Positions 1 through 8,186 of a stretch of DNA of 64,000 bases are shown in pieces. Position 1 is the stretch's first letter; each line of letters begins with the position of its first letter. The stretch lies in contig NZ_PJCH01000017.1 of the NCBI RefSeq assembly GCF_002943565.1, positions 310,001 through 374,000 of the forward strand. The letters are read 5' to 3'. Made by a program: the position numbers and the translations under genes. A model generated the notes under the pieces. It made no database searches. It had not been told where the DNA came from and saw only the letters and a program-made list of their open reading frames with translations. The DNA comes from Hyphococcus luteus (GTDB lineage: Bacteria; Pseudomonadota; Alphaproteobacteria; Caulobacterales; Parvularculaceae).

Positions 1-637
1 CACCATCGGCGTCGGCATGATCGACTTCTCCCTCAGGCGGGCGAAGAACGTCCACTGGCAGGATCTCGACGTCAACAAAACCGTGCGGGCGAGCGCCAAG
101 CACCAGAAGCCATGCGTCTTGTGGTTCACCGGACTTTCGGGCTCCGGCAAATCGACGGTGGCGAACCTCGTTGAAAAGCGCCTCCATGACATGGGCCGGC
201 ACACCTACACGCTCGACGGCGACAATGTGCGCCACGGCCTCAACAAGGATCTCGGCTTCACCGACGCCGACCGGGTCGAAAACATCCGCCGCGTCGGGGA
301 AACCGCGCGGCTCATGGTCGACGCCGGGCTGATCGTGCTCGTTTCCTTCATCTCGCCCTTCCAGAGCGAGCGGCGCATGGCGCGCGACGTGGTGGAAGAC
401 GGCGAGTTCGTGGAGGTCTATATCTCGACGCCGCTCGAAGTCTGCGAACAGCGCGACGTCAAAGGGCTCTATGCGCGCGCGCGGCGCGGCGAGATCAAGA
501 ACTTCACCGGCATCGACAGCGACTATGAAGCGCCGGAAAACGCCGAGCTCGATCTCAACACGGCGGAGATGTCGGCGGCGGACGCCGCGACCCGGATTGT
601 CGATTATCTCGAAAAGAACGGCTATCTGGCGGGGTAA
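1..637 (+). CDS. cysNC: Bifunctional sulfate adenylyltransferase subunit 1 / APS kinase, 3' end (partial)
   Basis: This is the C-terminal APS kinase part of a CysN/CysC fusion. It phosphorylates adenylylsulfate to PAPS in assimilatory sulfate activation in the cytoplasm. The frame is open to the left edge from base 2 and reads TIGVG before the first ATG at 17. The segment [15 protein letters not shown] is the linker normally found between the CysN GTPase and the CysC kinase, so I read this as a truncated fusion and not a stand-alone cysC. Counting from base 17, the Walker A motif GLSGSGKST is at about residues 39-47, followed by the [15 protein letters not shown] segment and the SFISPF motif, all typical of APS kinase. 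The upstream CysN part and any cysD lie outside the window. Confidence 0.9.
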   Translation, partial: TIGVGMIDFSLRRAKNVHWQDLDVNKTVRASAKHQKPCVLWFTGLSGSGKSTVANLVEKRLHDMGRHTYTLDGDNVRHGLNKDLGFTDADRVENIRRVGETARLMVDAGLIVLVSFISPFQSERRMARDVVEDGEFVEVYISTPLEVCEQRDVKGLYARARRGEIKNFTGIDSDYEAPENAELDLNTAEMSAADAATRIVDYLEKNGYLAG

Positions 638-646
638 GCAGCGCTT

Positions 647-682
647 ATTTCGCCAGCATCCATAATTTCGCTAGCATCCATA
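647..682. repeat. Two tandem copies of an 18-bp unit
   Basis: Two directly adjacent 18-base copies (647-664 and 665-682) read ATTTCGCCAGCATCCATA and ATTTCGCTAGCATCCATA, with one mismatch. They sit just after the cysNC stop. The function is unknown. Replication slippage or a duplicated regulator site are both possible. Confidence 0.75.
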
Positions 683-845
683 ATAACGTCATAGCGATCG
701 TTAACACGCCAGCCAGCCCTTCGGCGGAGGGATAGATTCGTGCGTAAGGCGCTAGCGCGAATTCAACGTAAAATAACGCACAGCATGCTAAAAACACGTA
801 AGGGTCGCGGAGAGTTCGCGCTACACACCTAGTTTTTGAAGCCGG

Positions 846-872
846 CCCCCTATTTTTTGAAAATTCAGGGGG
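846..872. promoter_or_regulatory. Interrupted palindrome with an overlapping sigma-54-like element
   Basis: CCCCCT (846-851) and AGGGGG (867-872) form an inverted repeat with an inner TTTT-G-AAAA core, about 70 bases upstream of the ATG at 940. Overlapping its right arm is a GG (870-871) and GC (882-883) pair with 10 bases between them, inside TTGC at 880-883. That is the spacing of a sigma-54 promoter, but the rest of the consensus matches poorly. Regulation is inferred only. Confidence 0.35.
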
Positions 873-939
873 ATACGGGTTGCGCTACATTTGTAAATCG
901 GCAACCCTAACGCCGTATTTACGTTATGTGGGGAGCACT

Positions 940-1695
940 ATGCGACACAAATTATCAGCCATTGCGGTGGCGTCCGCCCTGTTCGCCGCGCAGGCCCATG
1001 CCGCGCCCGTCGACCTTTCAAGCTGGACCGTCGACGGCAACGGGAACTGGACGCTGGCGGGCGACAACAACAGCGTGTTCCAGTCGCTGAACAGCCCGCC
1101 GACGGTTTTTCACAACGGCGAAAACAGCCAGGGCAAGTCTCTGTCCGGCTCCATCACGGTGGAGACTACGGCCGATAACGACTTTATCGGCTTCGTTCTC
1201 GGCTACACGCAGGGCGACATCGACGGCAACGATGACACGGATTTCATCCTCATCGACTGGAAACAGGGCGACCAAAGCGGCTGGGAAGAAGGCATGTCCA
1301 TTTCGCGCGTCACCGGCCCTATCCAGGCAGGCGGCACGGACGTGACTGCGGACACCTGGACACATACAGGCAATGTCGAGCTTCTCGACAGGGCCAACAA
1401 TCTCGGCGACACGGGCTGGGAAGACAACACGACCTACAAGTTCGATCTTAACTTCACATCCAGCTATATCAGCGTTTATGTCGACGACGTTCTCGAACTT
1501 TACGTGACCGGCTCGTTCTCAGACGGCGCTTTCGGATTTTACAACTTCTCGCAAGAAGATGTCCGTTATGCGGGCATCACGGAAGACGTGGCGCCGCCGC
1601 CGAGCGAAGTGCCGCTGCCTGCGGCCCTGCCATTGCTCCTGTCGGGCGTCGGCGCGCTCGGCTTCTTCGGCCGCAAAAAGCGCAAAGCCGCTTAA
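940..1695 (+). CDS. Secreted VPLPA-CTERM sorted protein with thrombospondin-C-like domain
   Basis: This is a predicted exosortase substrate of 251 residues. I chose the ATG at 940 because GGGAGC lies just upstream and translation then begins with a standard signal peptide ending AQAHA. An in-frame start at 880 would add residues that do not fit a signal. The mature part is rich in D, N, G and W (for example DIDGNDDTDFILIDWKQGDQ) and resembles the thrombospondin C-terminal, L-lectin-like, calcium-binding fold. The C-terminus has the sorting signal: EVPLPAALPLLL, a hydrophobic helix with a glycine-rich stretch, then the basic tail GRKKRKAA. It is likely processed at the inner membrane by an exosortase not seen in this window and exported to the surface or matrix. 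The domain assignment is less certain than the sorting tail. Confidence 0.8.
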   Translation: MRHKLSAIAVASALFAAQAHAAPVDLSSWTVDGNGNWTLAGDNNSVFQSLNSPPTVFHNGENSQGKSLSGSITVETTADNDFIGFVLGYTQGDIDGNDDTDFILIDWKQGDQSGWEEGMSISRVTGPIQAGGTDVTADTWTHTGNVELLDRANNLGDTGWEDNTTYKFDLNFTSSYISVYVDDVLELYVTGSFSDGAFGFYNFSQEDVRYAGITEDVAPPPSEVPLPAALPLLLSGVGALGFFGRKKRKAA

Positions 1696-1716
1696 GCCTG
1701 AGCTCATCTGAACAAC

Positions 1717-1748
1717 AAAACGCCGCCTTCGGGCGGCGTTTTTTGTTT
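1717..1748. terminator. Rho-independent terminator between convergent genes
   Basis: The stem AACGCCGCC / GGCGGCGTT with a short TTCG-type loop is followed by a T-rich run (GTTTTTTGTTTTT) on the plus strand and preceded by A-rich sequence. It can therefore stop transcription from the left, and plausibly also from the minus-strand gene ending at 1755. Confidence 0.85.
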
Positions 1749-1754
1749 TTGAAC

Positions 1755-2567
1755 TTAAACGCCGTTTTCAAGAAAGGCGGCGGCGCGCGCCCATATCTCC
1801 CGGCTTCCCGAAACGAGAAGCGGCCGGCCCACGGTGAGCCGGGGCGCGTAAGGGCTTTCATCGTCGAGGTAGGCGGCGCGCCCGCCGATCTCGCGCAACA
1901 GCAAGACGCCGGCGGCGTGATCCCAGGGATTGACCCGCGAATAAACGGCGAAATCCTTCTCCCCGCGCGCAAGATTGATATAGGCGTAGGCGGAGCAGCG
2001 GGCGCGCTCGCTCTCGAAATTTTTCTTCAGCGCGTCCATGATGCGGTCTTTCCAGGCCGGCGCCATGGAGTTCATGCCGCGATAGCCGCTCATTTTGCCG
2101 TCCGGCGCCGCCACCGGCCCTAAAGGCGCGCCCCGCCAGGCCGCGCCGTCGCCTTTCGAGCCGATGGCGCAGGCGCGGTCCGGGATCGCATAAATCCAGC
2201 CTTGCCGGATTTCGCCGTTCTCGATAAGCGCGACAATAGTCGCGAATTCGCGTCGGCCATGGACGAAATTGCGCGTGCCGTCGAGGGGATCGACGATCCA
2301 GAAGGCGCCGCGTTCATGATCAAGGCGCGAAACCAGCGAGAGATCGGCGGCGGCGCTTTCCTCGCCAATAAACGCCGCGCCCGGATAAAGCCCGCCAAGC
2401 GCTTTTTCGAGGCGCGCTTCGGCTGCATGATCGGCGGCGGTGACGAAATCCTCAGGCCCCGACTTCGTGTCGATCTCATGTTCGGCGAGCGCGCCGAAAC
2501 GGGGCATGATCTCTTCTTCCGCGATCTCGGCGATCAGCGCTGCGGCTTTTTCAGGATCGACAATCAT
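1755..2567 (-). CDS. Inositol monophosphatase family protein
   Basis: A 270-residue Mg-dependent phosphatase of the inositol monophosphatase superfamily (SuhB/HisN/CysQ relatives). Metal-binding motifs are intact: GEES at 68-71, WIVDPLDGTRNF at about 90-101 and WDHAAG at 215-220. The true substrate could be inositol-1-phosphate, histidinol phosphate or PAP, and sequence alone does not decide. Its ATG overlaps the hflX stop by four bases, so it is probably translated with hflX at the end of the hfq-hflX transcript. Confidence 0.88.
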   Translation of the reverse strand: MIVDPEKAAALIAEIAEEEIMPRFGALAEHEIDTKSGPEDFVTAADHAAEARLEKALGGLYPGAAFIGEESAAADLSLVSRLDHERGAFWIVDPLDGTRNFVHGRREFATIVALIENGEIRQGWIYAIPDRACAIGSKGDGAAWRGAPLGPVAAPDGKMSGYRGMNSMAPAWKDRIMDALKKNFESERARCSAYAYINLARGEKDFAVYSRVNPWDHAAGVLLLREIGGRAAYLDDESPYAPRLTVGRPLLVSGSREIWARAAAFLENGV

Positions 2568-3940
2568 GCGCGCTTTTCTGACAGGTCGTCGTCAGCGGCG
2601 ACGATTGCGTCCGGGTAGAGTTTGAAGAACTGTCCTTCGGTCTTTTTCGACAGGCGCGCCGTGATGATCATATCTTCGCCGCTGGGCGTTTCGTCGAGAA
2701 TGTCGGCGCGATCGTGGAGCCAGGCGCGCGCCGCACCGAAAGGCGACGGCAGACGGATCGTCACCGTCTCATGCTCCGCGGTCAGCGCCTCCTCGATAAG
2801 ATCCAGCAGATGCGCGACGCCCTCGCCCGTCTCGGCGGAAATCGCCGCGCGCACGGGCGCGGCGAGCGTTCCCGGCTCGCCGGTCTGAGACAAACGCGCA
2901 ATCGCTTCCACGTCGAGGCGCTCGTCTTCATCGAGAAGGTCGATCTTGTTCAGGGCTTCGATCACCGGGCGCGAATCTTCTCCTTTGATCCCGAGTTCGC
3001 CCAGCACCTTCACCACGTCCGCCCGCTGGGCGTCGGAATCGGGATGGGCGATGTCGCGCACATGAACGATGACGTCGGCTTCGAGCACCTCTTCGAGCGT
3101 GGCGCGGAAAGCGGCCACGAGCTGCGTCGGCAGATCGGAGATGAAGCCCACCGTGTCGGACAGGATCGCCCCCACGCCGGACGGCAGGTCGATGGCGCGC
3201 ATGGTCGGGTCGAGCGTGGCGAACAGAAGATCCTCCGCCATGACGCGCGAATGCGTCAGCCGGTTGAACAGCGTCGACTTGCCGGCGTTGGTGTAGCCCA
3301 CAAGCGCAACGATGGGATGCGGCGCGCGCTTACGCTTGGCGCGCTGAAGCGTGCGCGTGCGCCGGACGTCCTCCAGTTTCTTCTTGAGACGGACGATCTT
3401 GTCGTCAAGCGCGCGCCGGTCGCTTTCGATCTGGCGTTCGCCGGGACCGCCGAGAAAACCGGCGCCGCCGCGCTGACGCTCGAGGTGGGTCCAGGAGCGC
3501 ACCAGCCGCGAGCGCTGATAATTGAGATGGGCGAGATCGACCTGCAGCCGGCCTTCCGCCGTCTGCGCGCGATCGCCGAAAATTTCGAGAATGAGCGCCG
3601 TGCGGTCGAGCACTTTCGCGTTCAGTTCGCGTTCGAGATTGCGGTGCTGCACCGGCGTCAAGGCGCCGTCGATGATGACAAGCGCCGGGCGCGGTTCGAA
3701 ACCGTCGAGCCGCGCCTTGATCTCTTCGACCTTGCCGGCGCCCATCAACGTCGCCGGGCGCGGCTTGACGACCGGCGCGATTTCCGACGCCACAACCTCA
3801 AGGTCAATAGCCGCCGCCAGGCCCACGGCTTCTTCAAGCCGCGCCTCAGGGTCTCGCAATCCCTCCTCCCCGCGAATGGCGGGGTGGACGACAACCGCAA
3901 AGAGATTTTCAGACGATTTGGCTTCCGTCATGTCCACCAT
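2564..3940 (-). CDS. hflX: GTPase HflX
   Basis: A 458-residue ribosome-associated GTPase that splits or rescues stalled ribosomes. The N-terminal HflX domain (about residues 12-205) carries the glycine-rich segment GGAGFLGGPGERQIE at 158-172 and a basic coiled region. The G domain has GYTNAGKST (215-223), the DTVGF motif and NKID. It lies 163 bases downstream of hfq in the order hfq-hflX that is common in proteobacteria. The gap holds a short hairpin but no obvious separate promoter. Confidence 0.96.
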   Translation of the reverse strand: MVDMTEAKSSENLFAVVVHPAIRGEEGLRDPEARLEEAVGLAAAIDLEVVASEIAPVVKPRPATLMGAGKVEEIKARLDGFEPRPALVIIDGALTPVQHRNLERELNAKVLDRTALILEIFGDRAQTAEGRLQVDLAHLNYQRSRLVRSWTHLERQRGGAGFLGGPGERQIESDRRALDDKIVRLKKKLEDVRRTRTLQRAKRKRAPHPIVALVGYTNAGKSTLFNRLTHSRVMAEDLLFATLDPTMRAIDLPSGVGAILSDTVGFISDLPTQLVAAFRATLEEVLEADVIVHVRDIAHPDSDAQRADVVKVLGELGIKGEDSRPVIEALNKIDLLDEDERLDVEAIARLSQTGEPGTLAAPVRAAISAETGEGVAHLLDLIEEALTAEHETVTIRLPSPFGAARAWLHDRADILDETPSGEDMIITARLSKKTEGQFFKLYPDAIVAADDDLSEKRA

Positions 3941-3950
3941 ACTACAGCAT

Positions 3951-3976
3951 GATGCGTGATTTCAGAATCGCGCATC
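3951..3976. repeat. Short hairpin between hfq and hflX
   Basis: GATGCGTGATT and AATCGCGCATC pair with one mismatch around a TCAG loop, just upstream of the hflX start on the minus strand. No T-run follows on either strand, so it looks like a small interspersed palindrome or a processing site more than a terminator. Confidence 0.5.
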
Positions 3977-4103
3977 ACGGTGTAAAATTTCGATTGCCGC
4001 GGCGCTGTGGCGAAAAATCGCTCACGCGTTTTCGCGGGCCGCCCTTGGGCTCGGCGTTTTCCAGCTTTAAAAGCCGCGCAAGGCTCACGCGATCCGGCGG
4101 GGT

Positions 4104-4346
4104 TTATTCGCCCGCGTCATCGCCGTCCCAGAGCGTGACCGGAGATTGCGGCATGACCGTGGAAATCGCGTGCTTGTAAACAAGCTGGGCGTGGCCGTCG
4201 CGTTTCAACAACACGCAGAAATTGTCGAACCAGCTCACGATGCCCTGCAATTTCACGCCATTCACGAGGAAAATCGTCACCGGGATTTTCGTCTTGCGAA
4301 CGTGATTCAGGAACGTGTCCTGCAAGTTTTGTTTCTTTTCCGTCAT
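4104..4346 (-). CDS. hfq: RNA chaperone Hfq
   Basis: An 80-residue Sm-like hexameric RNA chaperone that pairs small RNAs with mRNAs. The N-terminus [17 protein letters not shown], the Sm1 strand segment ending [13 protein letters not shown] and the Sm2 motif [10 protein letters not shown] are all intact, including the YKH residues of the U-binding pocket. The short acidic C-terminus (DGDDAGE) is typical of alphaproteobacterial Hfq. It is followed by hflX on the same strand. Confidence 0.97.
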   Translation of the reverse strand: MTEKKQNLQDTFLNHVRKTKIPVTIFLVNGVKLQGIVSWFDNFCVLLKRDGHAQLVYKHAISTVMPQSPVTLWDGDDAGE

Positions 4347-4491
4347 TTATCCCGCTTCTCCGAGTCGGTTATTTTTATTGCAGCGCAGCAAACATACTGA
4401 CGCGGAAAATCGGGGCTTGCAACTGGTTTAAGGCCCGTAAGGCGTCAAGTTCTGCAATTTAACCCTGATATGGGGATAAAAGGCTGGTTTT

Positions 4492-5346
4492 TCAGCCCCT
4501 TGCGGCCCGCGCCTTGTAAGCTTCCCGCAGCCGGCGGGCCACGGGGCCGGGCTTGCCCGACCCGATTCGCACCCCGTCGATGGCGGTGACCGGGGTGACG
4601 AAGGAAGTCGCCGAGGTCAGGAACGCCTCCGGCGCGGCCTTGGCCTCCTCCAGGGTGAACGGACGCTCGATCACCTTGATCTGGAGCTCTTCGGCGCAGG
4701 CGATGGCGGTCTGGCGGGTGATGCCGCCAAGGATGGTGTTTCCCTTGGGATGGGTGACGAGCGCCCCGCTCTCATCGACGATCCAGGCGTTCGAAGAGGA
4801 GCATTCCGTGACATAGCCGTCGCGAACCAAAAACGCTTCATAGGCGCCGGCTTCGCTCGCCGCCTGTTTGGCCAGCGCATTGGGCAAAAGGCCGACCGTC
4901 TTAATGTCGACCCGGCCCCAGCGAATATCCGGATGGCTGATGACGGAGACGCCGCTTTCCGCAAGCGCGTCACCGCGATTGAGATTGAACCGGCGCGCCG
5001 TGATGACCAGCGAAGGCGGCGTGCCTTCGGGCGGAAAGGCGTGGTTGCGCGGCGCGACGCCCCGGGTCACCTGCATGTAAACGAGCGCGTTTTTAAGCCG
5101 GTTGCGCCGCACGACCTCTTTCATCACGACTCTCAGCGCGGCGTGATCCATGGGCGCGTCCATTTGCAACTCGCGCAAGGACCGGTCGAGCCGCGCCAGA
5201 TGGCCCTCCATGTCCCAATAGCGGCCGTTCACCACGGTGCAGACTTCGTAAATGCCGTCTGCGAACTGATAGCCGCGATCCTCGATATGCACCATCGCCT
5301 TCGAGACGGGAACATACTGGCCGTTGACATAAGCAATGCGCGACAT
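4492..5346 (-). CDS. dat: D-amino-acid aminotransferase (class IV PLP enzyme)
   Basis: A fold-type IV aminotransferase of 284 residues that probably interconverts D-alanine/2-oxoglutarate and D-glutamate/pyruvate. The start is set at the ATG at 5346 (MSRIAYVNG), six bases past the trkH stop. An alternative ATG at 5358 would overlap trkH and place GGAG directly against the start codon. The segment VDIKTVGLLPNALAKQ contains the likely PLP lysine K149. The motif TECSSSN replaces the usual TEGSSSN cofactor-binding loop. Branched-chain aminotransferase or aminodeoxychorismate lyase are alternatives within the family. It lies between trkH and hfq. Confidence 0.85.
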   Translation of the reverse strand: MSRIAYVNGQYVPVSKAMVHIEDRGYQFADGIYEVCTVVNGRYWDMEGHLARLDRSLRELQMDAPMDHAALRVVMKEVVRRNRLKNALVYMQVTRGVAPRNHAFPPEGTPPSLVITARRFNLNRGDALAESGVSVISHPDIRWGRVDIKTVGLLPNALAKQAASEAGAYEAFLVRDGYVTECSSSNAWIVDESGALVTHPKGNTILGGITRQTAIACAEELQIKVIERPFTLEEAKAAPEAFLTSATSFVTPVTAIDGVRIGSGKPGPVARRLREAYKARAARG

Positions 5347-5351
5347 CGGGA

Positions 5352-6743
5352 TCACCATCTCCAGAAGGTGCGGTTGACAAGGGCGAGCGCCACCGCCGCT
5401 TCGAGCCGGCCAAGGATCATGGCCCCGAGAAGCAGCCAGCGTAAAGGCTCCTGAAAGACGGCGTAACCGTCTGCATGTTCCGCCGCAAGCCCGATCAGCG
5501 GGCCGGTGTTCGACAGCGCCGCCGTGGCCGCCGCAGCAGCCAGATCAAAAGAATGCCCGCCCATGGACAGCGCCAGCAAGAGCCCGGCGAGCGTCAGCGT
5601 GAAAACGAGAAAATGCATCCACACGCCGAATTCGTTCACCACGCGGCGCGTTCCGAAAATCGCGCTCGGCGTGATCAGGCGGCGGATTTCCTCCCGCGCC
5701 CGGCGCATGATGACGAGCCAGCGCAGGATCTTGAAACCGCCGGCGGTCGACACGGCGGCCGCGCCGATGATCGAGGTGACGAGCGCCACAAGCAGCGGCG
5801 GGGCCTCGCCGATGAGATAGCCGTTGGTGGTGACGAGAGAGGCCGCGTTGAAAAGCTGCGGCGCGAGCAGAATGACGTCCCCGGCCCCGGCGGTGATCCA
5901 GAAAAGCACCGCCGCCCACAGGACGATCATCAGATAGGCGCCGGTTTCAATATCGCGCAGCCGCTCGCGCTCGCCTTTCATCACGCGAGCCAGAAGAACG
6001 AAATTGACGCCGCCCAGCAGCGTGAAAAAGAAAATCGCGGTTTCGACGCCGGTGGAGTACCCGGCGAGACCGCGGTCATGGGGAATGAAGCCGCCGGACG
6101 CCGCCGTCGTCATCGCCATGATCACCGCGTCGAGAGTCGGCGCGCCGGCGACGGCGATGGCGGAAAACGCCGCAAGCGTCACGATCAGATATACGCCCGA
6201 AAAGGACACCACCGCATTGCGCAAGGGCCGCAGATAAGAGTCCTGTTCGCCGCGGGAAAACGGCGGCAACAGCGTGTCGATGCCGATAAAGGCGGGGCGG
6301 ATGAAAATCGCCGCGGCGATGGCGAGAGAACCGAGCCCGCCCAGCCATTGCAGCTCGGCCCGCCAGAGGGCGCCGGCGCGCGTTGCAATGGCGCTGTTAT
6401 GGGACAGCCAGGCGCCGGTGGTCGTCATTGCCGAGACCGTTTCGAAATAGGCGTCGGCGAAGCTTAAGCCTTCCGCCATGATCGGCGGCGCCGCGAACAG
6501 GGGAATGACGATCCACCAGACCAGAACGACGATCATCGCGCCGCGAAAGCCTGAAGGGTAGCGCTTGCCGAGCCCGGCGGCGTAAGCCCCGGCGCCGAAC
6601 AGAAGCGCCGTCGAAAAGGCGAACAGGTAAGCCCCGGCGGTTTGCTCGCCATTGGCGAACGCCATGATCATCGGCGCGATCATGGCGGCGGCGAGAATCA
6701 GCAGCAACGCCGCCGTACTGCGCAGAATGCTCGTCAACGCCAT
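5352..6743 (-). CDS. trkH: TrkH family potassium uptake protein
   Basis: A 463-residue integral membrane K+ translocating subunit. It is hydrophobic throughout, with about ten membrane spans and the four pore loops of the Trk/Ktr superfamily: TTTGAWL, AASGGFIP, TTNGYLIG and SNTGPLIG, each with its filter glycine. It lies 24 bases downstream of trkA, which encodes the NAD-binding gating subunit, so the pair forms a complete Trk system. Confidence 0.94.
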   Translation of the reverse strand: MALTSILRSTAALLLILAAAMIAPMIMAFANGEQTAGAYLFAFSTALLFGAGAYAAGLGKRYPSGFRGAMIVVLVWWIVIPLFAAPPIMAEGLSFADAYFETVSAMTTTGAWLSHNSAIATRAGALWRAELQWLGGLGSLAIAAAIFIRPAFIGIDTLLPPFSRGEQDSYLRPLRNAVVSFSGVYLIVTLAAFSAIAVAGAPTLDAVIMAMTTAASGGFIPHDRGLAGYSTGVETAIFFFTLLGGVNFVLLARVMKGERERLRDIETGAYLMIVLWAAVLFWITAGAGDVILLAPQLFNAASLVTTNGYLIGEAPPLLVALVTSIIGAAAVSTAGGFKILRWLVIMRRAREEIRRLITPSAIFGTRRVVNEFGVWMHFLVFTLTLAGLLLALSMGGHSFDLAAAAATAALSNTGPLIGLAAEHADGYAVFQEPLRWLLLGAMILGRLEAAVALALVNRTFWRW

Positions 6744-6767
6744 GATGCGGCCATGCGCATGCGCGCC

Positions 6768-8141
6768 TTAAAAATATTCGATGCTGACGCGGAACATCTG
6801 TTCGACGTCTTTGACGTTTTCGCGCATGGACATCAAAACGACGCGGTCGCCGGCGTTGATCACCATGTCGCCCGTGGGCATTTGCACCTCGTTGTCGCGA
6901 TAAACGGCGCCGATCATCACGCCTTCGGGCAGGTTCGCCTCGCGCAGGGGTTTGCCGACAAGCGGCGAGGTTTCGAGCGCCACGGCGTCGATCAGCTCAG
7001 CATCGCCGTCGGACAACGAATAGACGCCTTTAATGCGTCCGCGGCGGATATGCTGGAGGATCGTTGAAATGGTCGTAGCGCGCGGATCCACATAGCGGTC
7101 GACCCCCACGGCTTCGCTGATCGGCCCGTAATCCTGGTCGTTGATCAGCGCCATGGCCCGGCGCGAGCCTTCGCGCTTGGCGACGACGCCGGCGAGAATG
7201 TTGACCTGGTCGTTGTCGGTGACGGCGACCACGGTTTCCGCTTCCGAAACGCCGGCTTCGCGCAAGATGCTGCGATCGAGCCCGTCGCCCTGCAACACAA
7301 TCGTGCGCTCGAGCTCCTCGGCGATGATCTCCGCGCGCTTGCGGTTGCGCTCGATGAGACGGATTTTCATCGCGCCCATTTTCTCGAGCCCCTTGGCGAC
7401 GAACAGGCCGATATTGCCGCCGCCGACAATGATGACGCGCCGCGCCTGACGCGCCGCCTCGCCCATGATTTCGAGCGCGCGGGAAACATCGGCGCGGTCG
7501 GCGATGAAAAACACGCGGTCGCCGGCTTCGAGCATGTCGCCGGAATGGGCGCGCCAGATGTGATCGCCGCGCTTGACTGCAACAATCGTGATCTTGAGAT
7601 CCGGGAACAGCTCCGCCACCTGGCGCAGGGGCGTGTTCACGATGGCGCAATCCTCGCGCAGCTTGACGCCCACCGCCCAGACCCGCCCGTCGACAAAGGT
7701 CTTGAGTTCGAAAGCGCCGGGCGTCGACATGCGCTGGGTGATCGCTTCGGAGACTTCGCGTTCCGGCGAGATGACGACGTCGATGGGCAGGTGGTTGCGC
7801 GAGAAGATGTCGGAATAGCGCGGGTCGAGATAACCTTGCGCGCGCACCCGGGCGATCTTGGTCGGCACCTTGAACAGCGAATGGGCGATCTGGCAGGCCA
7901 CCATGTTCACCTCGTCGGAAAAGGTGACGGCGATGACCATGTCCGCTTCGCGCGCGCCCGCTTCCTCCAAGGTTTCGGGATAAGCGCCGTTGCCGACGAC
8001 GCCGCGCACGTCGAGACGTTCGGTGACGGCGCGGATCAGCTCTTTCGACTGATCGACCACCGTCACTTCATTGTTCTCATGCGAAAGGCGCCGGGCGATG
8101 CCGACGCCGACGCGGCCGGCGCCGCAAACGATCACGCGCAT
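6768..8141 (-). CDS. trkA: Trk system potassium transporter TrkA
   Basis: The 457-residue cytoplasmic regulatory subunit of Trk potassium uptake. It has two RCK modules, each with a Rossmann nucleotide site: MRVIVCGAGRVGVGIARRL at the N-terminus and VIIVGGGNIGLFVAKGLEK in the middle. Each is followed by a TrkA-C domain; the last ends in the strand segment INAGDRVVLMS. It sits between ntrX and trkH, the usual alphaproteobacterial order, which couples potassium homeostasis and the NtrYX system genomically. Confidence 0.95.
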   Translation of the reverse strand: MRVIVCGAGRVGVGIARRLSHENNEVTVVDQSKELIRAVTERLDVRGVVGNGAYPETLEEAGAREADMVIAVTFSDEVNMVACQIAHSLFKVPTKIARVRAQGYLDPRYSDIFSRNHLPIDVVISPEREVSEAITQRMSTPGAFELKTFVDGRVWAVGVKLREDCAIVNTPLRQVAELFPDLKITIVAVKRGDHIWRAHSGDMLEAGDRVFFIADRADVSRALEIMGEAARQARRVIIVGGGNIGLFVAKGLEKMGAMKIRLIERNRKRAEIIAEELERTIVLQGDGLDRSILREAGVSEAETVVAVTDNDQVNILAGVVAKREGSRRAMALINDQDYGPISEAVGVDRYVDPRATTISTILQHIRRGRIKGVYSLSDGDAELIDAVALETSPLVGKPLREANLPEGVMIGAVYRDNEVQMPTGDMVINAGDRVVLMSMRENVKDVEQMFRVSIEYF

Positions 8142-8186
8142 GATCCGATCCTCTTTCTTTTCGCCTCGCGGGTCTTAACCGGGCGC

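Larger units (their letters stand above)
638..939. other. Intergenic region between cysNC and a sorted surface protein
   Basis: This 302-base gap is noticeably more AT-rich than its flanks. It holds the 18-bp tandem repeat near its left end and the CCCCCT/AGGGGG palindrome near its right end. I see no convincing gene, tRNA or terminator in it. The promoter of the gene starting at 940 should lie here. Confidence 0.6.

Noticed and set aside
5347-5358. Start of the D-amino-acid aminotransferase at the ATG at 5358
   Set aside because: It would put the GGAG site directly against the start codon and overlap trkH; the ATG at 5346 fits the family better.
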